Positions 32,712 to 43,383 of a stretch of 64,000 nt of DNA are shown here, piece by piece (within the stretch, counting starts at the first letter, position 1; every line of letters begins with the position of its first letter). The translations under genes and the position numbers were made by a program. The notes under the pieces were generated by a model that worked only from the letters and a program-made list of their open reading frames with translations, did not search any database and had not been told where the DNA came from. This DNA is from Pararge aegeria (taxonomy: Eukaryota; Arthropoda; Insecta; Lepidoptera; Nymphalidae), in contig NC_053189.1 in assembly GCF_905163445.1 (NCBI RefSeq), forward strand, positions 14,278,001 to 14,342,000, given 5' to 3'.

Positions 32712-32995
32712 GTCAGCGCGATACCATCTTAGATTGCATCATCTCTTAGCCAGGTGAGAAAGACCCTGCTTTCTGAGTCGAGGCCGTGGGTTAGATTCCC
32801 ACAACTAGAAAATGTTTGTGTGATGAACATGAAAATTTTATAGTGTCCGGATGTTTATATGTATATTAAAATTTTAGAGTAAATATGTTTATTATTCATA
32901 AAAGTATTCATCAGTCAAAACACAAGCTACGTTTAGGTACTTTGGAGCTAGATGGCGACGTGTGTATGTATTGTCGCTGTAAATTTTTATTCTAC
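32712..32995 (+). repeat. Chimeric SINE: SINE-B tail joined to SINE-A
   Basis: ATACCATCTTAGATTGCATC with ATCTCTTAGCCAGGTGAG (32719-32759) is SINE-B tail. It runs directly into AAAGACCCTGCTTTCTGAGT and the SINE-A B box (GGGTTAGATTCCC), followed by the full SINE-A body to 32995. The SINE-A A box is missing, replaced by the SINE-B piece. Confidence 0.8.
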
Positions 32996-33339
32996 TATGG
33001 ATAAAAAAAATACAAACACTGCGATTTTGTTTTAAAAAACAAAAATCTGTGAAAGTAACGCGTTTATGAAACGCGTGTTTATTTAAAGGAACAATTCAAG
33101 CTAATTCAGGAGTCAGGGGGTAAAATTAAAATGCAGCTCGCTCGCCTTGGCGGACTCTCAGCGTAATTATTACGGTCTGATTAAACTAATTTACTTCAGG
33201 ATTTTACGTAAGCTGGGGCAAGACTTGACCTGTTTGAATTCGATCGCCGTTTTAGAGGGTTACGTAAATTCTTTAAGGACGTGTTGATATTTTCTGTAAA
33301 AAAGCTTTGGCTTTTCTTAGGTGTAATTTGCACCCTACA

Positions 33340-33372
33340 TAAATATATATATATATATATATATATTTATGT
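33340..33372. repeat. AT microsatellite flanked by inverted TACATAAA/TTTATGTA
   Basis: A TA dinucleotide run is bounded by TACATAAA on the left and TTTATGTA on the right, so the whole 33 bases are a palindrome. Confidence 0.75.
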
Positions 33373-33401
33373 AAGCTAAGTTTCTAAATTATATTCAGAT
33401 A

Positions 33402-33455
33402 TGAACTAATATTTTTGTAATGTGCATACATGTACATTACAAAAATATTAGTTCA
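33402..33455. repeat. Perfect 22-bp hairpin
   Basis: TGAACTAATATTTTTGTAAT plus GT (33402-33423) is the exact reverse complement of 33434-33455; the loop is 10 bases. Size is close to a pre-miRNA stem, but perfect pairing and AT-richness argue for a mutational origin. Confidence 0.85.
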
Positions 33456-33459
33456 TTGT

Positions 33460-34045
33460 TTGAATGTATTAATGTGTGTACATGTAACTGACTTAGTATA
33501 CGTTTTGGCTAGCTGTAAGTATACTAAGGATATTCATAAATAAATAAATAAATAAATAAATAATCTAGTCTTAACATGTGTGTAAGCCGCGCTATTAAAG
33601 AATATATTCATAAATGGCGGCTTATGTCTTGCGAGTAGTTTAAGAATCTAATGAAATACTTCAATGCAGTTAGTTAGTAAGTTTAATTAAACTAAACCTA
33701 TGAATAAGCAGAATAAAAAAAACATTCAAAATTGATTGATTTCAAGTACATGCCTAATTTAAGCACTTTTAACTACGACTACTACGAGACTACGAACGGT
33801 TCGAACGGTGGATTCTACCAAGAAGAATCCATCATTCCAGCCGTCGTTGTACAATTTTACAATCATTCTTCATTCTATCTTGTGTAAAGATGAAAGCTCA
33901 GCAAAAGTGTTTGATACATTCATACACACTAATAAACATTTATACTTTTAAATTTAATAAACATTAATATATTGAATTGTTAGGTTAGGTATGGTTAAAT
34001 ATTAATATTGAATTAAAATTATGTACTTAAATTATTAATTAATTA
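33460..34045. other. Intergenic with an AAAT microsatellite
   Basis: An AAAT run lies at 33537-33562. Otherwise nothing is recognised. Confidence 0.4.
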
Positions 34046-34140
34046 TGTCCCGAGTTTCGGATTGCCGGTTGGCAAAGGCCTCCTCTAGCTCTCGCCACGA
34101 CTTCCTGTCGTGCGCTACTCTGCGCCAGTTACATTCTTTA
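34046..34140 (-). pseudogene. LINE ORF2 C-terminal scrap (RTE-type)
   Basis: The minus strand reads NWRRVAHDRKSWRELEEAFA, then NRQSETRD, without a stop. This matches the conserved C-terminal tail of RTE-like lepidopteran LINE polyproteins (the WR-xx-AxDRxxWRxLEEAF pattern). Only about 30 codons remain. Confidence 0.7.
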
Positions 34141-35107
34141 CACTTAAATAAACGTAAATCTTAATTTACCTATTTATAAATTTACTCCAGGGCATCATCA
34201 TCGCTATGACTTGACAAAATAAAAATAAATAGCAATGCTAACCGCTCACACCGCACATCTAAATGTAGCGTAGTGTATATTTACCAGTGCATTATGCTGA
34301 TTGTGTACTGCGGTTGTTATGAGGCTATTATGAAGCTACGTCGGAGTCCATTATACAAAGCTTGCGATGATCATAGAACGGCATGGCAGGTACATTCAAC
34401 TATCGCAGACGTGAGCACATAGATTCCGCAAAGTTAACTAAACTACTGCATTGTTTACAAAATGTTTGCTGGCTCATAATATTTCCCGGATACTAACAAT
34501 AACAAACCCACTTTTCTTTTTTTTGGATTACACAAATATATTAGTCAATTTTCATTAGTGAAATTGTCAGTTTGGTGGTCTTATCGCTACATATAGATTA
34601 TCTTGCTCGATGTGTATATCTCTGTAACTACTTTGGTATACTCTAAAAGTATCTTCATTCATTCATTCCTTCATTCATTAGAGCAGGTCCTTAGATGTAT
34701 TTAGAATACCACAGAATACTGTTGAACTGAATTGGTTTTCTCTGATGGACCTTTGATATGAGCGTTCATAGGAATCTTCTTTGCCTCATCTAAAGTTTAC
34801 ATTAGGGTGCTTAGTGTGGGATTTTCTATCTATTCGATCGCGTGAAAGATAACGACACATTGCAAGATTTGTATGGAATCAAAAGAGCGTCATCTACTCA
34901 CAATACTGGGAAACATAGTTGTCAATAGATGGCGCTCTTTTAGTCATAGCTCTATAGGCCTAGGCACTCAGGTTGTGGTGAAGCGCGAGCCTAAATTGAA
35001 TAAAAAAAATCTACAGAGAACTCTTAAAATGAAATCACCATTTTTCTGTCTTGCTATCTAATTAATTACAATAATGGAACCTAATCTCTAGTTGATTGCG
35101 AAGAAGC
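34141..35107. other. Intergenic with one short inverted-repeat element
   Basis: Apart from the foldback at 34881-34941 nothing is recognised. A TTCA tandem run lies at 34656-34678. Confidence 0.35.
34881..34941. repeat. Short element with 16-bp inverted ends
   Basis: AAAAGAGCGTCATCTA (34881-34896) pairs with TAGATGGCGCTCTTTT (34926-34941) with one mismatch around a 29-base loop. The AGATGGCGC motif is common in lepidopteran MITEs. No target-site duplication is evident. Confidence 0.6.
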
Positions 35108-35404
35108 TGTGTTAGCGCGGTGGGTAGGCTCGACTCCACTTTGAAGACTCCGAGTTCGAATCCCTTACTGTTCTATGTTATAGTTGCATTTTAAGTAATT
35201 AAAAATATCACTTGCTTCGACGGTTAAAGAAAACGTCGTGAGGAAACCTGCATGCCTGAGAGATCTACATACTGTTCTTAAAGGTATGTGGAGTCCTCCA
35301 ATCCGCACTGTGCCAGCGTGGTGGACTACGGCCTTAACTCCTTCTCATTGTGGTAGGAGACCCGTGTCCCGTAGTGACCCGGTAATGGGTCGATATGATG
35401 ATGC
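35108..35404 (+). repeat. SINE-M, full length
   Basis: The head GTTAGCGCGGTGGGTAGGCT (A box) and CGAGTTCGAATCCC (B box) are present. Then come AAACGTCGTGAGGAAACCTG, TCCAATCCGCACTGTGCCAG, TGGTGGACTACGGCCTTAAC and TAATGGGTCGATATGATGAT. The open frame at 35238-35594 starts in it and is not a gene. Confidence 0.92.
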
Positions 35405-35789
35405 CGAGGAAGGTTATATATATTATATAGTCTCTATGGCACATATTTATAAGAAAAAAAATGAAATTCAAAATATGAAGATAACAAAAAAAGTACTTTG
35501 TTTCATAAAAAATGCTTTAGTAATTTTATATGTAAATCGAGACACAACCCAAATTTTATTCTCAAATAGACATAGGTATTACAAACAAACATAAAATTTC
35601 TAATCATCTTTACTAACGCGAATCCACGTTTATCAAAACATTTAAATATGGTATTTATTGATATTGGCTTACGCTGCACGCTGTGGGTATTATCAAATCT
35701 GCGAAATCCTTAAATTCTATATTTTATTTACGACCACATTTCTCATTTAGGGACTGACATCCGCGCTGAAACTCTAAACCACTGTCATA
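35405..35789. other. AT-rich intergenic sequence
   Basis: Nothing recognised. Confidence 0.35.
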
Positions 35790-36026
35790 ATGAAGTTGGT
35801 GCTAGATTTTCAATGGAATAATTATGCAGTTTTCGAGCGTAATAAATTAAATTGGGAACCTAACTTTGAACTGTTGAAATGTGTGAAGTTTGATGATTCG
35901 ATAATGGTGGAATATAATATATTTACGGTAAACATAAATGTTTTCAATATTATCCAGCGCGTACTTACAATTTTCTTCTGTAATCAATTAATGGAATTAG
36001 ATAACTCGTTATATCGTTTGAAATAA
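35790..36026 (+). CDS. Unrecognised 78-codon open frame, low support
   Basis: ATG at 35790 to TAA at 36024-36026 gives 78 residues with no signal peptide. It begins MKLVLDFQWNNYAVFERN and has a moderately hydrophobic part near residues 47-62 (FTVNINVFNIIQRVLTIFF). Amino-acid use is not obviously random, unlike most short frames here, but I do not recognise a family. There is no splice or repeat context that supports it. It may be a chance frame or an exon remnant. Confidence 0.15.
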   Translation: MKLVLDFQWNNYAVFERNKLNWEPNFELLKCVKFDDSIMVEYNIFTVNINVFNIIQRVLTIFFCNQLMELDNSLYRLK

Positions 36027-37079
36027 AAACCAGTATCTGTTTGTTCCAACAAACAAACACAAACTATATTAATATATATGTATACTCATTGGGAGCACAG
36101 TTGCGCAAGCAATATCACCTATAGGCCAAAGGAAGGACTATGCATTTCCTACATCTGTTTAAACTCTTTTGTACTTTTTCAACATAATAGACTGAATAGA
36201 GATAATATATCTATGGCAATAATAGCACACTTCTGCTTATATCAAATTAAGCTGTTATCTATATAACGTCGAAAACCTATAACTCCCTCCTGCTCTACTA
36301 ACTGAAGTTGAATCAAGAACTTGAAAAAAAAACCCAACAGAAATCACCCAACCTGTAGTGAGGCTGTGAAAAGCAGACAGGTATTCGTGCCGAAGTCGTC
36401 TATCGCGTATTAATATTCATGATATCCGTAGTAGATATCAAAACTTTACTGCAGTATGATTTGTGTGTAAAGTTGGATTGTTAGAACTTCCGAACAACTG
36501 CCGTCATCGAATTTTCATCGTTCCCATGTTTTGATACTTTGTAGAGCAACGTTGATACTTTGGTAACTTTTTGAACTTTATTTTCCCTATTATACCAAAT
36601 CATGAAAGAAAGACTTAAATATTTTAAGATCTCTATAGCAAACTATGCTATACAAAATCAGATCTGTGCTATTAATAGAAGAAGGTGAATAGAAGGCATT
36701 TCATGCGAGCTCTATACTCGGACACGCGGTCAAACTTACATAGTCCCAAAGCCATAAACAATGGTTTTGCAAAAGCAGAGAAAAAGTCTGCGTAGTCCAA
36801 AATTGGTCAAAGAAGAAAATAAGCTAGAATAAGATTTTGGTTTTTATGGGAACAAAGTTTTTCCAACGCCTAAGGTATGTAATTGATGTATGGAACTTTC
36901 GGCTTACGTCAGCTTTATGAGCACCCCCGTTAAAGAGCTGCCAATATGTATGCCAAGGTTTTTGACAGTCGAATTTAAATCCAGAACTTTAGTAGCAAGT
37001 CGGATTGGAAGTTCCTAAGTTTTGTGCCACGATTTTCTCTACTCGCTCAGGACCACCCAATAAACCTAACCAACACTAT
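36027..37079. other. Intergenic, nothing recognised
   Basis: No repeat or gene is supported. A short inverted GATATC motif near 36419-36438 is not significant. Confidence 0.35.
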
Positions 37080-37236
37080 GGAGTTTTTCAAAACCTTAAA
37101 TTATAGTTGCGATGTTTTCCAACACCGTTCGAGCAAATGATATTTAAAACGCACTTAGTTGGAGGTTGCGCTTGGACTCGAACTCGGTCCCCCAAAAGTG
37201 AAGTTGAAGTCCTACCCACTGGGCTATCACCACTTC
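37080..37236 (-). repeat. SINE-M 5-prime half
   Basis: On the minus strand: head GTGGTGATAGCCCAGTGGGT, B box CCGAGTTCGAGTCC, then AACTAAGTGCGTTTTAAATA and GTGTTGGAAAACATCGC, breaking off in the core. Confidence 0.85.
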
Positions 37237-37554
37237 CAAGCAAAAGAATTGTGCCTTAAATCTAATAAATAGGAAAAATGCAATATCTTGAAATATAAAT
37301 TGACCTGACCGCTGGTATATAATATTATGAAGGAGATTGTATTGAAAGCTTTACAATATCGGTGGCAACCATGAAAAGAACTATAGCAGAAGCGAATGCT
37401 TCCGAGCAATCGTGTAACTAAAAAAAAATAACAAAAAAGTTAGGAAATTAGTCACGCTTTTGTCTCAAATAACTAGATTTATATTATTACTGGCTGGCCC
37501 GCGCAACTTCGTCGTACATCAAACCGGTTGTTATAACTTTTAATTTAAACTTTC
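37237..37554. other. Intergenic, nothing recognised
   Basis: At 37490-37520 GGCTGGCCCGCGCAACTTCG may be the edge of a Helitron-like repeat. Nothing else. Confidence 0.35.
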
Positions 37555-37912
37555 GCATTTACAATATTAGTAGGATGGTACGCATCCATTCGATCGTTTT
37601 CCCATATGCCTTACGACTTGCTATTATCTATGAGGAGTATATCCTTTATCTCCAACAATATTTATCAGATCTTCATGAAAATTAGACAATACAGGTTAGA
37701 TAGTATACTATTTCAAATCAAAAATAATTATTAAAGCCGGTTCAAATTTAACGGCGCTATTAAGTAAAATTGATAAAATATATAATTTCCCAGAGGAAAC
37801 TTATTATAATAGTTTATCGGGACAAAAGTATCCTATATGATGATCCGGAATATCAGCTACCACTATGCCAAATTTTATTTAAATCCGTTCAGCTGTTTTC
37901 ACGTAATAGCCG

Positions 37913-37952
<40 letters not shown>

Positions 37953-38115
37953 TACAGACAGACAGATAGACAGACGGACAGACAGGCAATAATTAAATAA
38001 AAATCTGTTTCGGACTCAGTATCGATTATAAAGCTTCCCCCGGTCAAAATTTTCAAAATGTATTAAATGTACAGAAATCTTCCAGTAACAGTTTTATTAT
38101 AAGTAAAGATTATTA
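37555..38115 (-). repeat. Dispersed repeat family R, copy 2 (long CAGA run)
   Basis: The order of blocks is that of copy 1 reversed: CCATTCGATCGTTTTCCCAT, ATCAGATCTTCATGAAAATT, ATCAGCTACCACTATGCCAA, the microsatellite, GGACTCAGTATCGATTATAA and CTTCCAGTAACAGTTTTATT. The CAGA tetranucleotide run spans 37916-37986 with interruptions, against three units in copy 1. Confidence 0.75.
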
Positions 38116-38799
38116 GAAAAATTTAATAAAATATATATCCAAATAATTTTGATTATTAAGAAATTTTAAAAGAGAATAGGTTTGTACACTTTGTTATCTG
38201 ATCTCCTAGTTTCGCATGTATTTATTGTCAACACTATTAAACTGTAGTTTATTTGCACTGCAGTCTGAGAGTTTAGCTGTATAGTGTATATGTCAATATA
38301 TTGCAAAAGCGGGGTTATTGCGCGCCTAGGCTATGTTAATAGCCCGAGGGTGGTAATAATTTGAGGGAAACTTTCATCTACTCACAACGTATTCTCTCCT
38401 AGTACAAGGATATACTTTGTATATCGAAAAGGTTCCTACTTTTATAACGAGGCAACGATATAATAAGAACTGGCAACTATGCTTAGATTTTGGTACCTGA
38501 CAATCGTGATCAAGCGTATACAAAAAAAATCTATTATAAAAACTGTAACTGTAACTGTAAACAAGTTTGTTCTCATTCTAAAATTATTAGCTATGAATTT
38601 AATGAGATAAATAGTGTAGAGGCTTTGAGAGCTGAAGAGGGAGCACCTTTCAAACGTAAGAGTGTGACAAAACACTAAATAACGTTCCGACGTTATTCAA
38701 AGTATATTTATAAGGCCTTTAAAGTTTAGTGTTAATGCTTAGCGTAAGTTACAGCCTAAGTAAATATGCATTTATTACTCTTAATTATACTGTAAAGCG
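38116..38799. other. AT-rich intergenic sequence
   Basis: Nothing recognised. Two overlapping short frames on opposite strands near 38442-38678 have no known content. Confidence 0.35.
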
Positions 38800-38935
38800 G
38801 TTATACTCTGGTAATTCAGTCGGGCTTCGGTTTTTTTTTCGTGGGTACAGAGTTCGATTTACCTTTACCTTTAACTTTCCATAATTACGTACGTTTTAAA
38901 TTGAAGAAATTAAATATCACTAATAAGTTTCTTAG
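38800..38935 (+). repeat. SINE-M head fragment
   Basis: AGTCGGGCTTCGG and GGGTACAGAGTTCGATTTAC, then CATAATTACGTACGTTTTAA and AATTAAATATCAC correspond to the SINE-M head and the start of its body; it is diverged and truncated. Confidence 0.55.
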
Positions 38936-39123
38936 AGAAGTGGCGACGAATAGTCAAGCGTGCCACAACCCTTAAGTGACGACCACGACCGCTGAGACAA
39001 GAGCGAACCGACTGAGAAGAAGAATAAGTATCTTATTGAAGCGGCAATACTGAAAATTATCATTATTATTTATTATTTATCATGGATTTCCGCAATGTAA
39101 CGCCTGCTTATATCCAATATTTG
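38936..39123. other. Intergenic, LINE-like scrap
   Basis: ACGACCACGACCGCTGAGAC with AAGAGCGAACCGACTGAGAA is a GC-richer scrap of the kind seen in LINE C-terminal regions. No frame is readable. Confidence 0.3.
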
Positions 39124-39425
39124 AAGCGGTGATAGCGCAGTGGGTAGGACCTCGATTTCAATTTCGAGGGACAAGTTCGAATCCCAGCTCGTATCGCTAA
39201 CTCCTCTAAGTTATGTGCGTTTAAGGTAATTAAAAATATCACTAGCTTCGACGGTGAAGGAAAACATCGTGAGGCTGCATGCCTGAGAGTTTTACATAAT
39301 TTTCTCAAAGGTATGTAGATTCCACCAATCTGCACTGGGGCAACGTGGTAGACTGCGGACTTACACCCTTCTCATTGTAGTAGGAGACCCGTGCCCTATA
39401 GTGGGCCGTTAAAGGGTCGATATGA
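39124..39425 (+). repeat. SINE-M, full length
   Basis: The best copy in the window: A box GATAGCGCAGTGGGTAGGAC, B box AAGTTCGAATCCC, TAAGTTATGTGCGTTTAAGG, GAAGGAAAACATCGTGAGG, TGCACTGGGGCAACGTGGTA and TAGTGGGCCGTTAAAGGGTC. Pol III promoter boxes are intact in the head, but it is not a tRNA gene. Confidence 0.93.
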
Positions 39426-39690
39426 CATCTTAAAACTCCAACGACTTTTTGTTTGCATTGCACAATCTCGTAATATTAAACAAATTTTCTTTTTTTGTGT
39501 TTGGTTAAATAAATACACCAATTACAGTCTGAAAACAGAACTGTGCGGTATTTATTAAATAACATATATATGAAAAGAAACAAGAGAGAACAAAAGTTTC
39601 TGTGCATATTGGTCTGATTTCTAGAACCATACAAACAGCGTCTTATTTATTTCATTAAGCTATGTTACATAACATGTCGCATAGCCAGTA
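39400..39690. repeat. Duplicated segment, copy 1
   Basis: From the last bases of the SINE-M to CATACAAACAGCGTCTTATT and TTACATAACATG, this segment recurs in the same orientation at 41439-41690. The shared part includes CTTAAAACTCCAACGA, GTTTGCATTGCACA and AAATACACCAATTACA. Confidence 0.85.
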
Positions 39691-40600
39691 CTCACCTTAA
39701 TGCAGACACTTGTTGGAAGTACCTACGATCATGAAAAACTTCTTTCATTGCGGTTTTATTAAAGTACGCTTCGTTTCAGTTCGCAATTAGTTGCGACCCA
39801 AATACGGAATTAGCAGCGAGAAAATATCTCGGCAGAATTTTTAAGTGTGTATATGATAATACCTACTGCAAGTTTTCTTTATATCGATGCTTTTTATATA
39901 TTTTAGAAATGAATGAAGTAGGTTTTTAAGTTTTTTTGTCTATGGGATATATACAAGATAATTAGTTAATTTTTCTATAACTAAAATGGACTCAGCTGAA
40001 CTAAAGCTTCGTAAGTGCTATTATCATTAGACAAAAATATTTTATATCTACTTCAAACAAGATTTTCCTAATTCAAGAACAAGACAAGAAATCTAAATTT
40101 TGATAACGTGCTAAATAAAATTACGCATATTTAATTGCAAACCCACTTGAATCTTGGCGCTTAACTAGTTCATATAATGTATTCTATTATACAGATTGCC
40201 CATAATACCGTTTTCCGTATCGCCATTTTACAACCAACGGTTTACTCGACCTGATCACTTCAAGTCCTTTGCGAAATTATGTATTTTGTTATACTATTGT
40301 CTTTTATTATGTACAAGTGTAAGTTGTGGAATAAAACACACTTATTCTAGCGAGGTTAATATACAGGAATGAATTTATTGATGACAAGGGTACTTGGAAG
40401 GTTGCTCCACTTTCATATTTCACAGAAAAGACAATTAAATGTAAAATTGTATATGTTAATAACTGGAAGAGAGAAACTGCTGATGTTTTTGCCACTAAAA
40501 TATGCCTTTAGAACGTTTGAAAAGTGATTATAGAGTAAGCCTACATAAAATAAATAGAACTTTATTAAATACTTTAAATCTAGTATGTGTATGTGTTCTA
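39691..40600. other. AT-rich intergenic sequence
   Basis: Nothing recognised. Confidence 0.35.
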
Positions 40601-40605
40601 TGTAT

Positions 40606-40695
40606 AAAATTATCACTATTGTCAAACGTCACTTTCGCATACAGTAAAAATACCGGAAAAATACAAACGTCAACTTTGACAATAGTGATAAATTT
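40606..40695. repeat. Foldback with 17-bp perfect inverted ends
   Basis: TTATCACTATTGTCAAA (40610-40626) pairs with TTTGACAATAGTGATAA (40675-40691). The pairing extends a little on both sides with one indel. The 48-base interior is not repetitive. It may be a short MITE. Confidence 0.7.
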
Positions 40696-41099
40696 ACGCC
40701 TTTCGCAAGCCTGTCATGAGATACGTAATCACCCTGCCAGAGTTACAATGAAGTTGTCGTGGAAACGATAAACTAACTAGAAAAGTAAAGCAAAATAACA
40801 ATATAAGTTGTAAAAGCTTTAAATTGCGCCTATTAATTAATTTTATCTTAAGTATAATGAGAGTGTTTCTTAGATAGAATGCGGGCATGTTTAAACAATC
40901 TTTTGTCCCTTCAAACACAAGAACGTATTTCAAGACAAAGGGTCCTTACTTGTTATCTGTGTTCGTACGTTTTCTGAGACTACAATTATTTCGGAAGCTC
41001 TCTCTGTTATTAATTGCTATAATCTGTAGCATTCATCTTATGTTTAATGTTATACCAACTTAAACCAAACCTACTAGTTTATTAACTAAAATTTATTTA

Positions 41100-41400
41100 A
41101 GTTTTAACATCATCATGGTCAATATCAATCGGCCCATAACATGGTGCGAGACGATGTCCCTGAGAATGAGAAGATTCTAAGTCTACCACATTTGCGTAGC
41201 GCGAATTAGTAGACTTTCAGACACACGCATTTCAGAAAGATTACTCTCAGACATGCATCATGTGAAAGAACAGTTTTATCCCCGTGAAAAAGAGGCGGTG
41301 GACGACCACTAACAACATTGCTACAAGCAATTAAAAATGACATAATAGCGATCAAGCCAACATAAGAGACGACCTACATCTGTACGGTGTGACGCAGGAA
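41100..41400 (+). pseudogene. Degenerate LINE ORF2 remnant
   Basis: Within this stretch a frame at about 41300-41360 reads GRPLTTLLQAIKNDIIAIKP before a stop. This matches the GRPxxxWLxxIKxDM-like block near the end of lepidopteran LINE polyproteins. The surrounding sequence (GAATGAGAAGATTCTAAGTC and so on) is compositionally similar but unreadable. Confidence 0.5.
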
Positions 41401-41438
41401 TACTAAAGGCTGACCATAAATATATACTATACTACTAT

Positions 41439-41690
41439 AGTGGGCCGTTAATGGGTCAATATCACATCTTAAAACTCCAACGATTTTGTGTTTGCATTGC
41501 ACATTCTCGTTATGTTAAACAAATTTACTTTTTTTGTGTTTGATTAAATAAATACACCAATTACACAGTCTGAAATCAGAACAGCGCGGTATTTATTACT
41601 CTAAAATCTAAACACGACGAGTAAGAATATGCACAAAAACTATACAAACAGCGTCTTATATATTTCAGTAAGCAATGTTACATAACATGG
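41439..41690. repeat. Duplicated segment, copy 2
   Basis: See the copy at 39400-39690. This copy starts at TAGTGGGCCGTTAATGGGTC, which is the end of a SINE-M, without the rest of the SINE. It has one internal replacement around 41600-41635. Confidence 0.85.
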
Positions 41691-41713
41691 CTGACCATAA
41701 ATAAATTGGGATG

Positions 41714-41974
41714 ATAAATAAAATAAACATACTACGACAATACACACATCGCCATCTAGTCCAAAACTAAGCGTAGCTTGTGTAATGGGTATTAAGATAA
41801 CTGATGAATAATTTTATGAATAATATACATAAATACTCATAATATAAATATAAACACCCAGCACTGAAACGCATTTATGTTCATCGCACACAAACATTTT
41901 CCAGTTGAGGGAATCGAACCCACGGTCTTGGACGCAGAAAGCAGGGTCGCTGCCCACTGCGCCAATCGTCCGTC
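41714..41974 (-). repeat. SINE-A, full length
   Basis: The head (GACGATTGGCGCAGTGGGCA), B box GGTTCGATTCCC, body and TTTATTT tail are all present on the minus strand. Confidence 0.93.
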
Positions 41975-42138
41975 AGTACTATACAGTGTATTTAGCTGTT
42001 ATGCTTAAAAATTATCACCATCCTGAGCCTATTGATTCCTTAATGATGGTGCCTTAGGAGAGTTTTAGACCATAGACCTCCCCACGCTGCTTCTGTGCGG
42101 GTTAGTCAGCTTCAATGAATATTAAGCATCACTTGTAA
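41975..42138. other. Intergenic, nothing recognised
   Basis: Short stretch between SINE-A and a strong hairpin, with no supported feature. Confidence 0.4.
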
Positions 42139-42195
42139 GTTGCGTGGGAGATCGCCGTCAATCCGGGTTGGATTGACGGCGATCTCCCACGCAAC
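42139..42195. repeat. Perfect 26-bp hairpin with 5-base loop
   Basis: GTTGCGTGGGAGATCGCCGT continuing to 42164 is exactly complementary to 42170-42195; the loop is GGGTT. It is GC-rich, unlike its surroundings, and no mismatch is present in either arm. A recent templated inversion is the simplest explanation. Confidence 0.9.
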
Positions 42196-43013
42196 AAGGT
42201 TGACATAATCGATTGCCTAATTTCGGATTTGTACTGATAGAAAAATCCAATGCTTGGTCGGACCAACGTCGACCAATTTGTTGTTCACCTTTAAGCAGCT
42301 CATCACACTAATTTAATACATTATATGTGCAATTTCCTTGATAATATGTTTTCTGAGCAAGCTTTTGGTGTTCCTAGGATATGTAAATAAAATACCTACT
42401 TGGCGCCACCGAGGTTAAAATTGTTAGCAACTAGAAACGTAATTTATCCAGTCAAATAATTTTATTTTGGGAATAAGCAAAACCGCGTATATAATTTCCT
42501 CGACTGCGTACATTTCCCACGCGCGCCACAAATTGGTAAAGAGGACGTGATCTGTTCAATTCGATGATACTTATTCCAGTCTATTGGCTGAATTAAGTAA
42601 AAAATTATTTTCGAAAAGTAGATGTGAAAATGTGAGCTATTTTTGTTTTTTAGTTGAATGGGCGGGTTTACCCATGGTTTGCTCCCGATTTACTTTGATA
42701 TTTGAAAAATAATACCGACTTTGTTAAACAACTTAAAACGAAGAAATAAATAAATATTTTCTTCACGATTGATTTTCAAACTTTTTAGCGGATTGCAATT
42801 ATCTTGGTTGTAGTATCAAAATATCAACTGCTCATAACCTTTTACAAAATATTGCTTTTTCCGAAGTCGATCCCGGGTGGTAGTGGTTGAGGAGTCCTCG
42901 CGGCACTGTATCACCAGCTCCTTTATCGTAAAAAGCATATATTGCTTCCCAACCTTATGCCATAATAGGACCGCAACTCATGTAAAACTTATAATTATGT
43001 AGTTCCAGTGGCC
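42196..43013. other. Intergenic, nothing recognised
   Basis: No supported feature. A GC-richer part at 42865-42920 is unexplained. Confidence 0.35.
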
Positions 43014-43383
43014 ATCCTTGGTCTTCTACCCGCCTGCCTGCCCGCCTAACTCCCCGTCTGCTTGCCCGCCTGTCTACCCGCCTGTCTGCCCGCTTGTTTT
43101 CCTGCATGGCCGCCTAACTGCCCAACTTCCTGCCCGCCTGTCTATCCATCTGCCTGCAAGCCAGCTCCCCGCCTGTCTGCCCGCCTGTCTACCCGCCTGT
43201 CTGCCCGCCTGACTGCCCGCCTGTCTGCCCGCCGGTCTACCCACCTGTATGCCTGCCTACCTGCCCACCTGTTTGCGCGCCTGTTTGCCCACCTGTCTAC
43301 CCGCCTGTCTACCCGCCTGTCTGCCCGCCTTTCTACCTACCTGCCTGCCCGCCTAACTGCCGGTCTGCTTGCCCACCTGTCTG
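43014..43383. repeat. CTGCCCGCCTGT-type minisatellite
   Basis: About 370 bp of pyrimidine-rich, C-rich tandem sequence built from units such as CTGCCCGC, CTGTCTGC and CTGTCTACCCGC, with a 4- and 12-base period. Both plus-strand open frames over it (Pro/Ala/Leu-rich) arise from the repeat and are not genes. It borders a SINE-A that lacks its 3-prime part. Confidence 0.9.

Noticed and set aside
33402..33455. microRNA precursor
   Set aside because: The stem is perfect, very AT-rich and short, and many similar perfect hairpins occur here; without small-RNA reads a miRNA call is not supported.
37916..37986. CRISPR-like array
   Set aside because: The periodic CAGA units are a simple tetranucleotide microsatellite without spacers, and the genome is eukaryotic.
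39124..39200. Candidate tRNA gene
   Set aside because: It is the tRNA-derived head of a full-length SINE-M.
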